7,008 bases of DNA, taken from NCBI RefSeq assembly GCF_910579375.1, contig NZ_CAJTUJ010000098.1, positions 1-7,008 of the forward strand. The letters are read 5' to 3'. A program made the translations under genes and the position numbers. Each line of letters opens with the position of its first letter. The first letter of the stretch is position 1. Below, in pieces: positions 1 to 5,103 of the stretch. The notes beneath the pieces are model-generated. The model saw only the letters and a program-made list of their open reading frames with translations, searched no databases and was not told the origin of the DNA. The stretch comes from an uncultured Rikenella sp. (GTDB taxonomy: Bacteria > Bacteroidota > Bacteroidia > Bacteroidales > Rikenellaceae).

Positions 1-78
1 CGGGCGCATTGGGGTAATACTCGCATTATAGCGCCCCGCCGAGAAAACCCAGCCCAACCTACCGGGCAGACACGGCCA

Positions 79-117
79 GAGCATCCCGTAGGGATGCGCT
101 CTAAAGTTTTTTTGGTT
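79..117 (+). terminator. Possible intrinsic terminator of an upstream gene
   Basis: A perfect 7-bp stem, GCATCCC-GTA-GGGATGC at 81-97, extends to AGAGC/GCTCT outside a 2-nt bulge. It is followed by TAAAG and a run of seven T at 107-113. This would terminate a plus-strand transcript entering from the left. The T-run starts about 5 nt beyond the stem, and the same triloop design recurs in the arrays, so it may be a repeat unit rather than a dedicated terminator. Confidence 0.4.
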
Positions 118-220
118 CTTTTTGTTCACAACCGACGCTGCCAGCGAGCGCAATGCAAACGCAGTTTGCGAATTGCCGAGCGGCGAGGAGGAAAACGAGC
201 GCAGCGAAGTTAAAAAGAAC
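115..220. repeat. Inverted repeat with AT-rich arms enclosing a hairpin
   Basis: The arm GTTCTTTTT (115-123) is the exact reverse complement of AAAAAGAAC (212-220). Between them lie CGCT-GCC-AGCG (136-146) and a 6-bp triloop hairpin, GCAAAC-GCA-GTTTGC (155-169), itself flanked by CAAT/ATTG. The whole could form a branched structure of about 106 nt. No protein or known RNA family is recognised. Confidence 0.5.
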
Positions 221-276
221 AGTCCCCTCCTGGGCAAATCACGAAAAGCGTGCGGAAAAAGATGAATCGAAAAGCC

Positions 277-284
277 TATCTTTG
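277..284 (+). promoter_or_regulatory. Bacteroidetes -7 element of the TPR gene
   Basis: TATCTTTG matches the Bacteroidetes housekeeping -7 consensus TAnnTTTG exactly. A -33 TTG/TTTG at the usual 19-21 bp distance is not evident; the area near 250-256 holds only GTGCGG. The element ends 4 bp before the ATG at 289, so transcription would begin at or within a few bases of the start codon, giving a leaderless or near-leaderless mRNA. This also argues against the upstream GTG at 250 as the true start. Confidence 0.6.
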
Positions 285-288
285 CAGC

Positions 289-2331
289 ATGAAAAGAAAT
301 CTCGCCGTCGTTGTTTTCTGGTTTTTCATTCTGAGTTTCGGCCTCGGCGAGTCCTTCGCACAGCTCAATAAGCCCTACTTTTTCTATAAAGGGCGTGAAT
401 TGATTCTTGACGGCGACTACCGCGGCGCCATCGAGATGCTCAACCTCCTGCTCCGCACCGAGACCAAAGAGCACGAAGGCTACTTTCTGCGCGGCGTCGC
501 CAAATACAACCTCGACGACCTGATCGGCGCCGAAGCCGACTTTACCCAAGCCCTCGCCGTCAACCCCGTCTACACCATGGCCTACCAGTATCGCGCCATC
601 ACCCGGTCTCGGATGGGGAACTACAACGACGCCTTGCAGGACTACCGCACCGCCGCAGAGCTGCGGCCCAACATGCCCGCCACCTATTACAGCCGCGGCG
701 TCACCTACTTTCTGAGCCAGCAGTTCGGCGACGCCGTGGACGACTTCTCGCGCTACCTGCGCTCGAAGCCCGCCGACGTCAACGCCCTCACCAATCGCGG
801 CACCTGCTACCTCTACCTGAAAGACACCTCCCGCGCATACGCCGACTTCAACCGCGCCATCGAGATCAACCCCAACGAAGCCGACGGCTTCGTGCGTCGC
901 GGTCTGCTCGAAGTGGCCCAGAACAAGAACACGGAGGGGATTCGCGACCTCACCGAAGCCTTGCGGATCGACAGCACCCTGGCCATCGCTTATTTTTATC
1001 GCGCCTACGCCTACGTCAACCAGTCCCAGCCCATTCGCGCGCTGGCCGACTTCGACCGCGCCGTCGCCTACGACTCCACCAACTCCGTCACCTACTTCAA
1101 CCGCGCGATCCTGCGGAGCCAGATCGGCGACTACAACCGCGCCATCGACGACTACGACCGCGTGGCACGTTATAACCCCGGCAACGTGCTCGTCTTTTAT
1201 AACCGCGCCTCCGTGAAGATTCGGATCGGCGACTATCGCGGCGCCATCGACGACTACACCCGCGCCATCGAACTCTATCCCGACTTCGCCAACGCCTACT
1301 TGTCCCGATCTCAGCTGAAAAGCCTCCTCCGCGACTTCCGCGGCGCCGAACGCGACCGGCGCATTGCCGAAGAGAAGATCGAAACCTACCGGCGGAAATT
1401 GAGCGACAGCACCTTCGCCTCCTTTGCCGACACCAGCCGTCAGTTCGACAAACTGCTCTCCTTCGACGCCGATTTCGGCAACAACGAACTGCGCTCCATG
1501 CGGGGCGACGTGCAGAAAGAGGCGCGCCTGCTACCCAACTTCCGGATCGGCTGGGTCTTGCCCGAAGACTCTGCGACACGGGTTTATAATCCGCGGGATT
1601 ATCGGAACGCCCGGTTGGAGGGCTACACCTCCGCCTTAGCCCGGAGCCGTGCCGGTCGGGCCGCGGTGGCCGCCGGCTGGCGGTTCGGGATGACGACCGC
1701 TTCGGCCGCAGAGGCGGCTTTGCCCGAGGACAGTCTGGCTGTGTGGGACGCACGGAACGACACCCCGATCGAGTGGGAAGACAACTTCCTGCGCGGTTTG
1801 ACCCAGACCGCCCTGCGGCAGTACGCTTCGGGGTTGAGCTATTATCGCCGCGCCGAGCGGATGGCCGTCGACAATCCGTTGATCTACCTGAACCGGGGTG
1901 CAGCCCAGGCCGAGATGATCGAATTCGTCGCCTCGCTGGAGGGTAATCGGGTGATGCAGCAGGTGGCCGTGCGTTCCGAGGATCCGGCCGCGCAGTTGCT
2001 ACAGACCTCCTCCCGCCGCACCTACGACTACAGCGAAGCGATCGCCGACCTGCGTCGGGCGGCGGAGCTGATGCCGGAGCTTCCGCACATATACTATAAT
2101 TTAGGGAATCTGTTGTGCCAGAGCGGCGATCTTCCGGGGGCATTCGAACAGTATACGCGTGCCATCGAGCGGTTTCCGTACCTGGCCGAAGCCTATTATA
2201 ACCGCGGTTTGGTTCAGATATTCATGCAGGACACCCAGAAAGGCTGTTTGGATTTGAGCAAAGCCGGCGAATTGGGCTTGGTGGAAGCCTATGACGTGTT
2301 GAAACGCTACTGCATCAAGACCGGGCGTTGA
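289..2331 (+). CDS. Secreted tetratricopeptide-repeat (TPR) protein
   Basis: A 680-residue protein made mostly of TPR helix pairs, a fold used as a protein-protein docking scaffold. Residues 1-24 form a Sec signal peptide (MKRN, a hydrophobic core, then SFA before Gln25), so it is probably periplasmic; no lipobox Cys is seen. Ten 32-34-residue TPRs run from about 29 to 365, with recurring YxxRG/YxNRA, GDYxxAIDDY and AIEINP-type motifs. Residues about 366-497 are a non-TPR linker, and further TPRs fill about 498-676. I chose the ATG at 289 because the signal peptide begins exactly there and the in-frame GTG at 250 lies upstream of the -7 element. There is no Shine-Dalgarno sequence. Arginine codons shift from mainly CGC in the N-terminal array to many CGG after about nt 1400. 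Homologues are common in Bacteroidetes but generally uncharacterised; the binding partner cannot be inferred. Confidence 0.93.
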   Translation: MKRNLAVVVFWFFILSFGLGESFAQLNKPYFFYKGRELILDGDYRGAIEMLNLLLRTETKEHEGYFLRGVAKYNLDDLIGAEADFTQALAVNPVYTMAYQYRAITRSRMGNYNDALQDYRTAAELRPNMPATYYSRGVTYFLSQQFGDAVDDFSRYLRSKPADVNALTNRGTCYLYLKDTSRAYADFNRAIEINPNEADGFVRRGLLEVAQNKNTEGIRDLTEALRIDSTLAIAYFYRAYAYVNQSQPIRALADFDRAVAYDSTNSVTYFNRAILRSQIGDYNRAIDDYDRVARYNPGNVLVFYNRASVKIRIGDYRGAIDDYTRAIELYPDFANAYLSRSQLKSLLRDFRGAERDRRIAEEKIETYRRKLSDSTFASFADTSRQFDKLLSFDADFGNNELRSMRGDVQKEARLLPNFRIGWVLPEDSATRVYNPRDYRNARLEGYTSALARSRAGRAAVAAGWRFGMTTASAAEAALPEDSLAVWDARNDTPIEWEDNFLRGLTQTALRQYASGLSYYRRAERMAVDNPLIYLNRGAAQAEMIEFVASLEGNRVMQQVAVRSEDPAAQLLQTSSRRTYDYSEAIADLRRAAELMPELPHIYYNLGNLLCQSGDLPGAFEQYTRAIERFPYLAEAYYNRGLVQIFMQDTQKGCLDLSKAGELGLVEAYDVLKRYCIKTGR

Positions 2332-2363
2332 GGCGCGGACAGAGGGTTGGGCGAACTGGTTAA

Positions 2364-2380
2364 GCGAAACGTAGTTTCGC
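2364..2380. repeat. Triloop hairpin with GCG/CGC clamp
   Basis: GCGAAAC-GTA-GTTTCGC forms a perfect 7-bp stem with a 3-nt loop. It is flanked by TTAA on the left and CCGTCC on the right, as is the array B hairpin at 6351-6367 (GCGATAC-ATA-GTATCGC). The two differ by a compensated A-T to T-A exchange in the stem and one loop base. Confidence 0.75.
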
Positions 2381-2420
2381 CCGTCCACGGGACGTGGGGC
2401 CTGCCCGGCCCGAGGGCAGT
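2381..2420. repeat. 40-bp shared module, copy A
   Basis: Matches 6280-6319 with about three differences. It contains the triloop hairpin CCACG-GGA-CGTGG (2385-2397), identical in both copies, and a second stem CTGCCC/GGGCAG around the loop GGCCCGA. In the second stem one pair is C-G here and G-C in copy B, a two-sided change. Another pair, T-A here, is a C/A mismatch in copy B. Confidence 0.75.
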
Positions 2421-2527
2421 TTCAGACGGGCCAGAGCTCGACCGCGCGCGACTGCTGGAGTAGGAAATCTTATTCAAGCACGTGATTCGTGTTTGAATAA
2501 GATTTCCTCCAGCGCGCGGACGAAGAA
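2414..2527. repeat. Long-hairpin module, copy A
   Basis: About 114 bp matching 6443-6554. The core is a 20-bp stem (2463-2482 with 2488-2507, one G-T wobble) around the loop TGATT. Past a small bulge the arms continue with GCTGGA/TCCAGC and CGCGCG-type sequence, so the full structure spans about 2441-2520. The long stem without a following T-run makes an ordinary terminator unlikely. Confidence 0.8.
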
Positions 2528-2544
2528 CGGGGGTAGAGGGGGCC

Positions 2545-2564
2545 AGTAAAACACCCGAAGGGTG
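2545..2564 (-). terminator. Minus-strand terminator-like hairpin
   Basis: Read on the minus strand, CACCC-TTC-GGGTG (2564-2552) is followed at once by TTTTACTGG, as in a short intrinsic terminator. The same design with loop ACA is at 3194-3206. On the plus strand both are preceded by GGGTAGAGG and GGCCA. The stem is only 5 bp, so activity is uncertain. Confidence 0.4.
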
Positions 2565-2605
2565 CGCCCGCCCGGCGTAAGGGCAGTCCCCTCCCGTAGG
2601 ACAGA

Positions 2606-2689
2606 CGCGCGCCCCGCCTAAAGAAGCGATTCAACTATTTCGGCGGTGAGCCGAAATAGAATGAATCGCGCAAGGCGCGCGGAATAAAG
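2606..2689. repeat. TTCGGC-hairpin module, copy A
   Basis: Matches 6665-6747, starting CGCGCGCC and ending AATAAAG. It holds a two-part hairpin: CTATTTCGGC (2635-2644) pairs perfectly with 2650-2659 around GGTGA, and CGATTCA (2627-2633) pairs with TGAATCG (2662-2668). Next to it is CGCGC-AAG-GCGCG (2667-2679). In copy B the upper stem is degraded while the AAG hairpin is intact. Confidence 0.75.
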
Positions 2690-2701
2690 AATAATGCGAA
2701 A

Positions 2702-2785
2702 TCCCGTCTCCCGCCTGCGTAAAGAGGGATTTCATCTCGATTTTGCTCACCGCAAAACGAATGAAATCCCCGCGGGGACGGGAAT
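2702..2785. repeat. Large nested hairpin found only in array A
   Basis: The inner arms GGGATTTCAT...TTTTGC (2726-2746) and GCAAAACG..ATGAAATCCC (2752-2770) pair almost completely around a short loop. Outer arms near 2702-2714 (TCCCGTCTCCCGC) pair with about 2773-2785 (CGGGGACGGGA type). Together they make an interrupted stem of about 30 bp. No counterpart lies between the neighbouring modules in array B, which is shorter at this place. Confidence 0.7.
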
Positions 2786-2826
2786 GCGGCGGAGCGAAAG
2801 CGGAGCCGCAGTGAGGAGGACACGGG
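2786..2826. repeat. GAAA-tetraloop module, copy A
   Basis: A 41-bp module matching 6788-6828 with few differences. The first 24 nt fold as GCGGC/GCCGC, an internal loop GGA/GGA, a GC/GC pair and a GAAA loop (2786-2809). GAAA is a GNRA tetraloop, and opposed GGA/GGA could form sheared G-A pairs, both RNA-type motifs. In copy B the left GGA is AGA. The tail reads CAGTGAGG..GACACGGG in both. Confidence 0.7.
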
Positions 2827-2853
2827 ACAGTGCTTTGAGGGAGAGCGAGTAGC

Positions 2854-2921
2854 GCGATTCGTAGAATCGCCGTCCTCGGCGAGAGCGACGCATCAGCGGC
2901 GCGGGGGGCGCGCCGAGGACG
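2854..2921. repeat. Variable hairpin plus 51-bp inverted-repeat module, copy A
   Basis: GCGATTC-GTA-GAATCGC (2854-2870) abuts CGTCCTCGGCG (2871-2881), which is the exact reverse complement of CGCCGAGGACG (2911-2921). The array B equivalent is 6864-6933. The 51-bp part is nearly identical between copies, whereas the adjoining triloop hairpin has a different stem and loop. Confidence 0.8.
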
Positions 2922-2937
2922 AATGGGCTGTGCTTTT

Positions 2938-3001
2938 GCGGTTCGTAGAACCGCCGGGCCTGCGCGCTGGGCCTTCGGCCCACCTGGGGAGCGCGCAGCC
3001 C
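2938..3001. repeat. Two adjacent hairpins, one with a nested stem
   Basis: GCGGTTC-GTA-GAACCGC (2938-2954) follows TGCTTTT. Its counterpart in array B is at 6994-7008, cut by the window end. Next to it GGGCC-TGCGCGC (2956-2967) pairs with GCGCGCA-GCCC (2991-3001) with one bulged C, enclosing the triloop hairpin TGGGCC-TTC-GGCCCA (2968-2982). Confidence 0.75.
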
Positions 3002-3053
3002 GAACCTGACAGTCATGAACGATGAATGGGGGCGAACTGTTACCCAAACTTCT

Positions 3054-3102
3054 GCGACCCTTTGGGTCGCGCGGGCCGAACGCCTGCCCACGGTCGGCCC
3101 GC
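3054..3102. repeat. GCG-clamp hairpin plus 9-bp inverted repeat
   Basis: GCGACCC-TTT-GGGTCGC (3054-3070) is a perfect 7-bp triloop hairpin. It is joined directly to GCGGGCCGA (3071-3079), whose exact reverse complement TCGGCCCGC is at 3094-3102. No array B copy is seen, but that array is cut by the window end. Confidence 0.75.
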
Positions 3103-3164
3103 AACACGCCGCTCCGCGTCGAGAGTTGCTGTGCCTCCCGGGCGTCCGACCCGCCAACGTCAAA

Positions 3165-3172
3165 CAAAAGTA
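3165..3172 (-). promoter_or_regulatory. Possible minus-strand -7 element
   Basis: On the minus strand the bases read TACTTTTG, an exact TAnnTTTG. The nearest upstream TTG is only 13 bp away and nothing better lies at 19-21 bp, so the -33 is poor. If active, it would transcribe array A leftward from just after the terminator of the FISUMP-like fragment. Confidence 0.25.
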
Positions 3173-3185
3173 GGGTAGAGGCGGC

Positions 3186-3207
3186 CAATAAAACACCCTG
3201 TGGGTGC
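3186..3207 (-). terminator. Intrinsic terminator of the FISUMP-like fragment
   Basis: On the minus strand CACCC-ACA-GGGTG (3206-3194) is followed directly by TTTTATTGG. It starts about 5 nt after the TAA of the fragment at 3212-3214, the expected place for a terminator. The stem is short (5 bp, perhaps extended by G-T pairs). Confidence 0.5.
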
Positions 3208-3211
3208 CCGT

Positions 3212-3508
3212 TTATTCCGAGAGGCAACGCAACTGAAAACCGTAGGTACGATACGGTGCGCCATGAGGATTGAGCCACGCCGCACCGAAATCGAGATCCA
3301 TGCCATTAGACCCGCTGGCAGAAGACGACCAACTGTACCCGCTGCGGCCGCCACTCACCAACTCGCCCGAGGTATGATAGCGGTAGCCCGGGGCCAGAGT
3401 AGCCGAGGCCGACAACACCCCGCCTCGCCACAAAACACCCGCATAAACCAGAGTCCGACGCCGGTTAGCGGCCCGAATGAAACGGAACCTACAATAATTA
3501 TAGAACAC
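3212..3508 (-). pseudogene. C-terminal fragment of a FISUMP/DUF1566-like surface protein
   Basis: The minus strand encodes up to 98 residues ending GYSWSSSASGSNG (57-69) and GFQLRCLSE (90-98), then TAA. From my knowledge of the family, the W-S-S-S motif and a terminal GF-(Q/S)-(L/V)-R-C are hallmarks of the FISUMP (Fibrobacter succinogenes major paralogous)/DUF1566-type C-terminal domain of Bacteroidales surface proteins, a C-type-lectin-like fold that some diversity-generating retroelements use as target. Only the last 60 residues or so match; there is no signal peptide, N-terminal domain, promoter or credible start (GTG at 3508), and the frame runs into the MFS gene. I read it as a decayed or displaced 3' end, alternatively a silent donor cassette. 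No retroelement is in the window. Confidence 0.55.
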
Positions 3509-3513
3509 GAAAG

Positions 3514-4905
3514 ATGGTAGACACCTTACGACAAAACATCTCCGAATCCAAGCGTGCCCGCTGGACCGTCCTGCTCATGGTCTCCCTGACCATGTTCTGC
3601 GGCTACTTTCTCGCCGACGTGCTCGCCCCCTTGAAAGGGCTGCTCGAAGAGCTCTTCCAGTGGGACAGCACCGACTTCGGCCTCTTCAACAGCGGCTACG
3701 GCTGGTTCAACATCTTCCTCCTCATGCTGATCTTCGGCGGGATGGTGCTCGACAAAATGGGCGCCCGGTTCACCGGCGTCCTCTCCGTCGGCGTGATGCT
3801 CGCCGGCATCGCCGTCAAATATTACGCCATCGGATTTATCGATCCCGCCCGCCTGGTCGACCTCTGGTTCTTCGGCCCGAAGACCATGAAACTCCAAGTG
3901 CTCACGGCTTCGCTCGGCTACGCCCTCTTCGCCGTCGGCTACGAAGCCATCGGGATCACCGCCAATAAAATCGTCGTGCGGTGGTTCAAAGGGAAAGAAC
4001 TCGCCTTCGCCCTCGGCATGAACCTCGCCTTCGCCCGGATGGGAACCTTCCTCGCCCTGGCCCTGCCGCTGCCCATCGCCCGCGCCTTCGGCAACTCCGT
4101 CAGCACCCCGATCCTCTTCGGAATGGTGCTGCTTTTGCTCGGCTTCCTGACCTTTCTGATCTATATCGGCATGGATCGCCGCCTCGACCGCGAATGCGCA
4201 CAAGAGACCTTGGGCGACGACGAACGCTTCCGCTTCCGCGACATCTTCTCCATCTTCCGGATCCGCGCCTTCTGGTACATCGCCTTCCTGTGCCTCTTGT
4301 TCTATGCCGCCGTGCACCCCTTCGTGAAATTCGCCGTCGACCTCGTTGTCCAGAAATTCCACGTCGCCGGCGAATACTCCGGCCTGATTCCTTCGTTGCT
4401 GCCCGTCGGCACCCTGATCCTGACCCCCCTCTTCGGGAACATCTACGACCGGCGCGGCAAAGGCGCCTCCATGATGATCTGGGGCGCCCTGATGCTCGTC
4501 GGCGTCTACTTCGGCTTCTCCCTTCCGTGGCTCGACCACTGGAGCTTCGCCGTCGGCCTCGTCATTCTGCTGGGCATCGCCTTCTCCCTGGTGCCCTCCG
4601 CCATGTGGCCCTCCGTGGCCAAGATCATCCCCGAAAGCAAACTCGGAACCGCCTACGCCCTGATTTTTTGGATGCAGAACTGGGGCCTCGCCGGCATCCC
4701 CCTCCTGATCGGCTGGGTGCTCGACCGGTGGGGTAAACTCCCTCCGGCCCTTGTGGACGGCAAAGAGATCGCCCGGTACGACTACACCTTTCCGATGCTG
4801 ATCTTCTTGTGTTTAGGCCTCCTCGCCGTCCTCTTCGGCCTCCTCCTGAAGAGCGAAGACCGCCGCAAAAGCTACGGCCTGCAACAACCCAACATCACCC
4901 ACTGA
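3514..4905 (+). CDS. Major facilitator superfamily transporter
   Basis: A 463-residue inner-membrane protein with about 12 hydrophobic segments, a usual MFS length. A motif-A-like sequence GGMVLDKMGAR (75-85) sits between segments 2 and 3, and a second copy, GNIYDRRGK (about 308-316), sits in the equivalent place of the C-terminal half. A charged cytoplasmic linker (MDRRLDRECAQETLGDDERFR, from about 220) joins the halves. SAMWPSVAKIIPESKLGTAYA near 366-386 recalls the MFSD1-like branch common in Bacteroidetes, but the substrate is not determinable here. The ATG at 3514 gives a short polar N-terminus before segment 1; no Shine-Dalgarno or TAnnTTTG is found upstream. The 5' flank is the FISUMP fragment, so the native promoter may have been replaced. 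There is no clear terminator after the TGA. Codon use is strongly C-ending (GCC, CTC, CGC). Confidence 0.93.
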   Translation: MVDTLRQNISESKRARWTVLLMVSLTMFCGYFLADVLAPLKGLLEELFQWDSTDFGLFNSGYGWFNIFLLMLIFGGMVLDKMGARFTGVLSVGVMLAGIAVKYYAIGFIDPARLVDLWFFGPKTMKLQVLTASLGYALFAVGYEAIGITANKIVVRWFKGKELAFALGMNLAFARMGTFLALALPLPIARAFGNSVSTPILFGMVLLLLGFLTFLIYIGMDRRLDRECAQETLGDDERFRFRDIFSIFRIRAFWYIAFLCLLFYAAVHPFVKFAVDLVVQKFHVAGEYSGLIPSLLPVGTLILTPLFGNIYDRRGKGASMMIWGALMLVGVYFGFSLPWLDHWSFAVGLVILLGIAFSLVPSAMWPSVAKIIPESKLGTAYALIFWMQNWGLAGIPLLIGWVLDRWGKLPPALVDGKEIARYDYTFPMLIFLCLGLLAVLFGLLLKSEDRRKSYGLQQPNITH

Positions 4906-4917
4906 TCCTCCCCCCGC

Positions 4918-5014
4918 AGGAGAACCCACGATGCAAAGACCGACAAAAATTTTTGGCAGATATTGATTTATTGGAAAATCCTTTCTACTTTTGTCGGGAA
5001 AGAGGAGAACCCAC
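4918..5014. repeat. 12-bp direct repeat flanking the WG promoter
   Basis: AGGAGAACCCAC occurs at 4918-4929 and again at 5003-5014, 85 bp apart, with the promoter between. The second copy lies in the predicted 5' leader. They could be paired regulator sites or a slippage remnant; no family is recognised. Confidence 0.5.
4963..4993 (+). promoter_or_regulatory. Bacteroidetes promoter of the WG-repeat gene
   Basis: TTG at 4963-4965 and TACTTTTG at 4986-4993 are separated by 20 bp, fitting the Bacteroidetes pattern TTG-N(19-21)-TAnnTTTG. Transcription should start near 4998-5000, leaving a 5' leader of about 105 nt. The surroundings are AT-rich compared with the genes on both sides. Confidence 0.75.
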
Positions 5015-5072
5015 CTCTTGTGTTTTGCCCTCGGAACGCGCGGTCGAACGACCATCTTCGATCCCCTTTCCG
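4995..5072 (+). promoter_or_regulatory. Foldable 5' leader of the WG-repeat gene
   Basis: Within the predicted leader, CGGGAAA (4995-5001) can pair with TTTCCG (5067-5072) with one bulge. This encloses AGAGG/CCTCT (5001-5005 and 5014-5018) and GGTCG-AA-CGACC (5042-5053), giving a three-way arrangement. The first bases of the outer arm may lie just upstream of the transcription start. It does not match any riboswitch I know. Confidence 0.35.
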
Positions 5073-5103
5073 ATTCAGTACTAAACAGATACAGTTTTTT
5101 AAT

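Larger units (their letters stand above)
1..288. other. Gene-free upstream region with hairpins
   Basis: No convincing coding sequence is present. The stretch holds a 6-bp inverted repeat (GGGCGC at 2-7, GCGCCC at 31-36), a triloop hairpin at 81-97 followed by a T-run, an AT-armed inverted repeat at 115-220 enclosing a second triloop hairpin (155-169), and the promoter of the TPR gene. An open frame at 153-371 has no recognisable protein character and overlaps the TPR signal peptide in another frame, so I reject it. The text around 220-232 (CAGTCCCCTCCTGGG) resembles a phrase in array A near 2583-2596, so this region probably carries pieces of the same repeat family. Confidence 0.6.
2337..3207. 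repeat. Intergenic hairpin array A (composite repeat)
   Basis: About 870 bp without a credible gene. Long minus-strand open frames here (for example 2631-3278) reflect high GC and have no domain character. It is a chain of inverted repeats. Modules at 2381-2420, 2414-2527, 2606-2689, 2786-2826, 2854-2921 and 2938-2954 have counterparts in array B at 6280-6319, 6443-6554, 6665-6747, 6788-6828, 6864-6933 and 6994-7008, in the same order. Between copies the flanks are conserved while hairpin stems vary with pairing kept. It could be a structured RNA, a REP/MITE-like mobile family, or a protein-binding array. No transposase or clear terminal repeats are seen. Confidence 0.8.

Noticed and set aside
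153..371. 72-codon frame upstream of the TPR gene
   Set aside because: Overlaps the TPR signal peptide in another frame and has a basic low-complexity composition.
1097..2143. 348-codon minus-strand frame inside the TPR gene
   Set aside because: Arg/Ser-rich shadow of a well-supported TPR coding sequence.
2337..3207. CRISPR array
   Set aside because: Repeats are hairpins of differing sequence and spacing, with no constant direct repeat, regular spacers or cas genes.
2631..3278. Long minus-strand open frames (up to 215 codons) across array A
   Set aside because: They read through palindromes in GC-rich DNA where stops are rare, show low-complexity Arg/Pro/Ala composition and no domain, and overlap one another in several frames.
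3526..4539. 337-codon minus-strand frame inside the MFS gene
   Set aside because: Glu/Gly/Asp/His-rich antisense shadow of a membrane protein with strongly C-ending codons.
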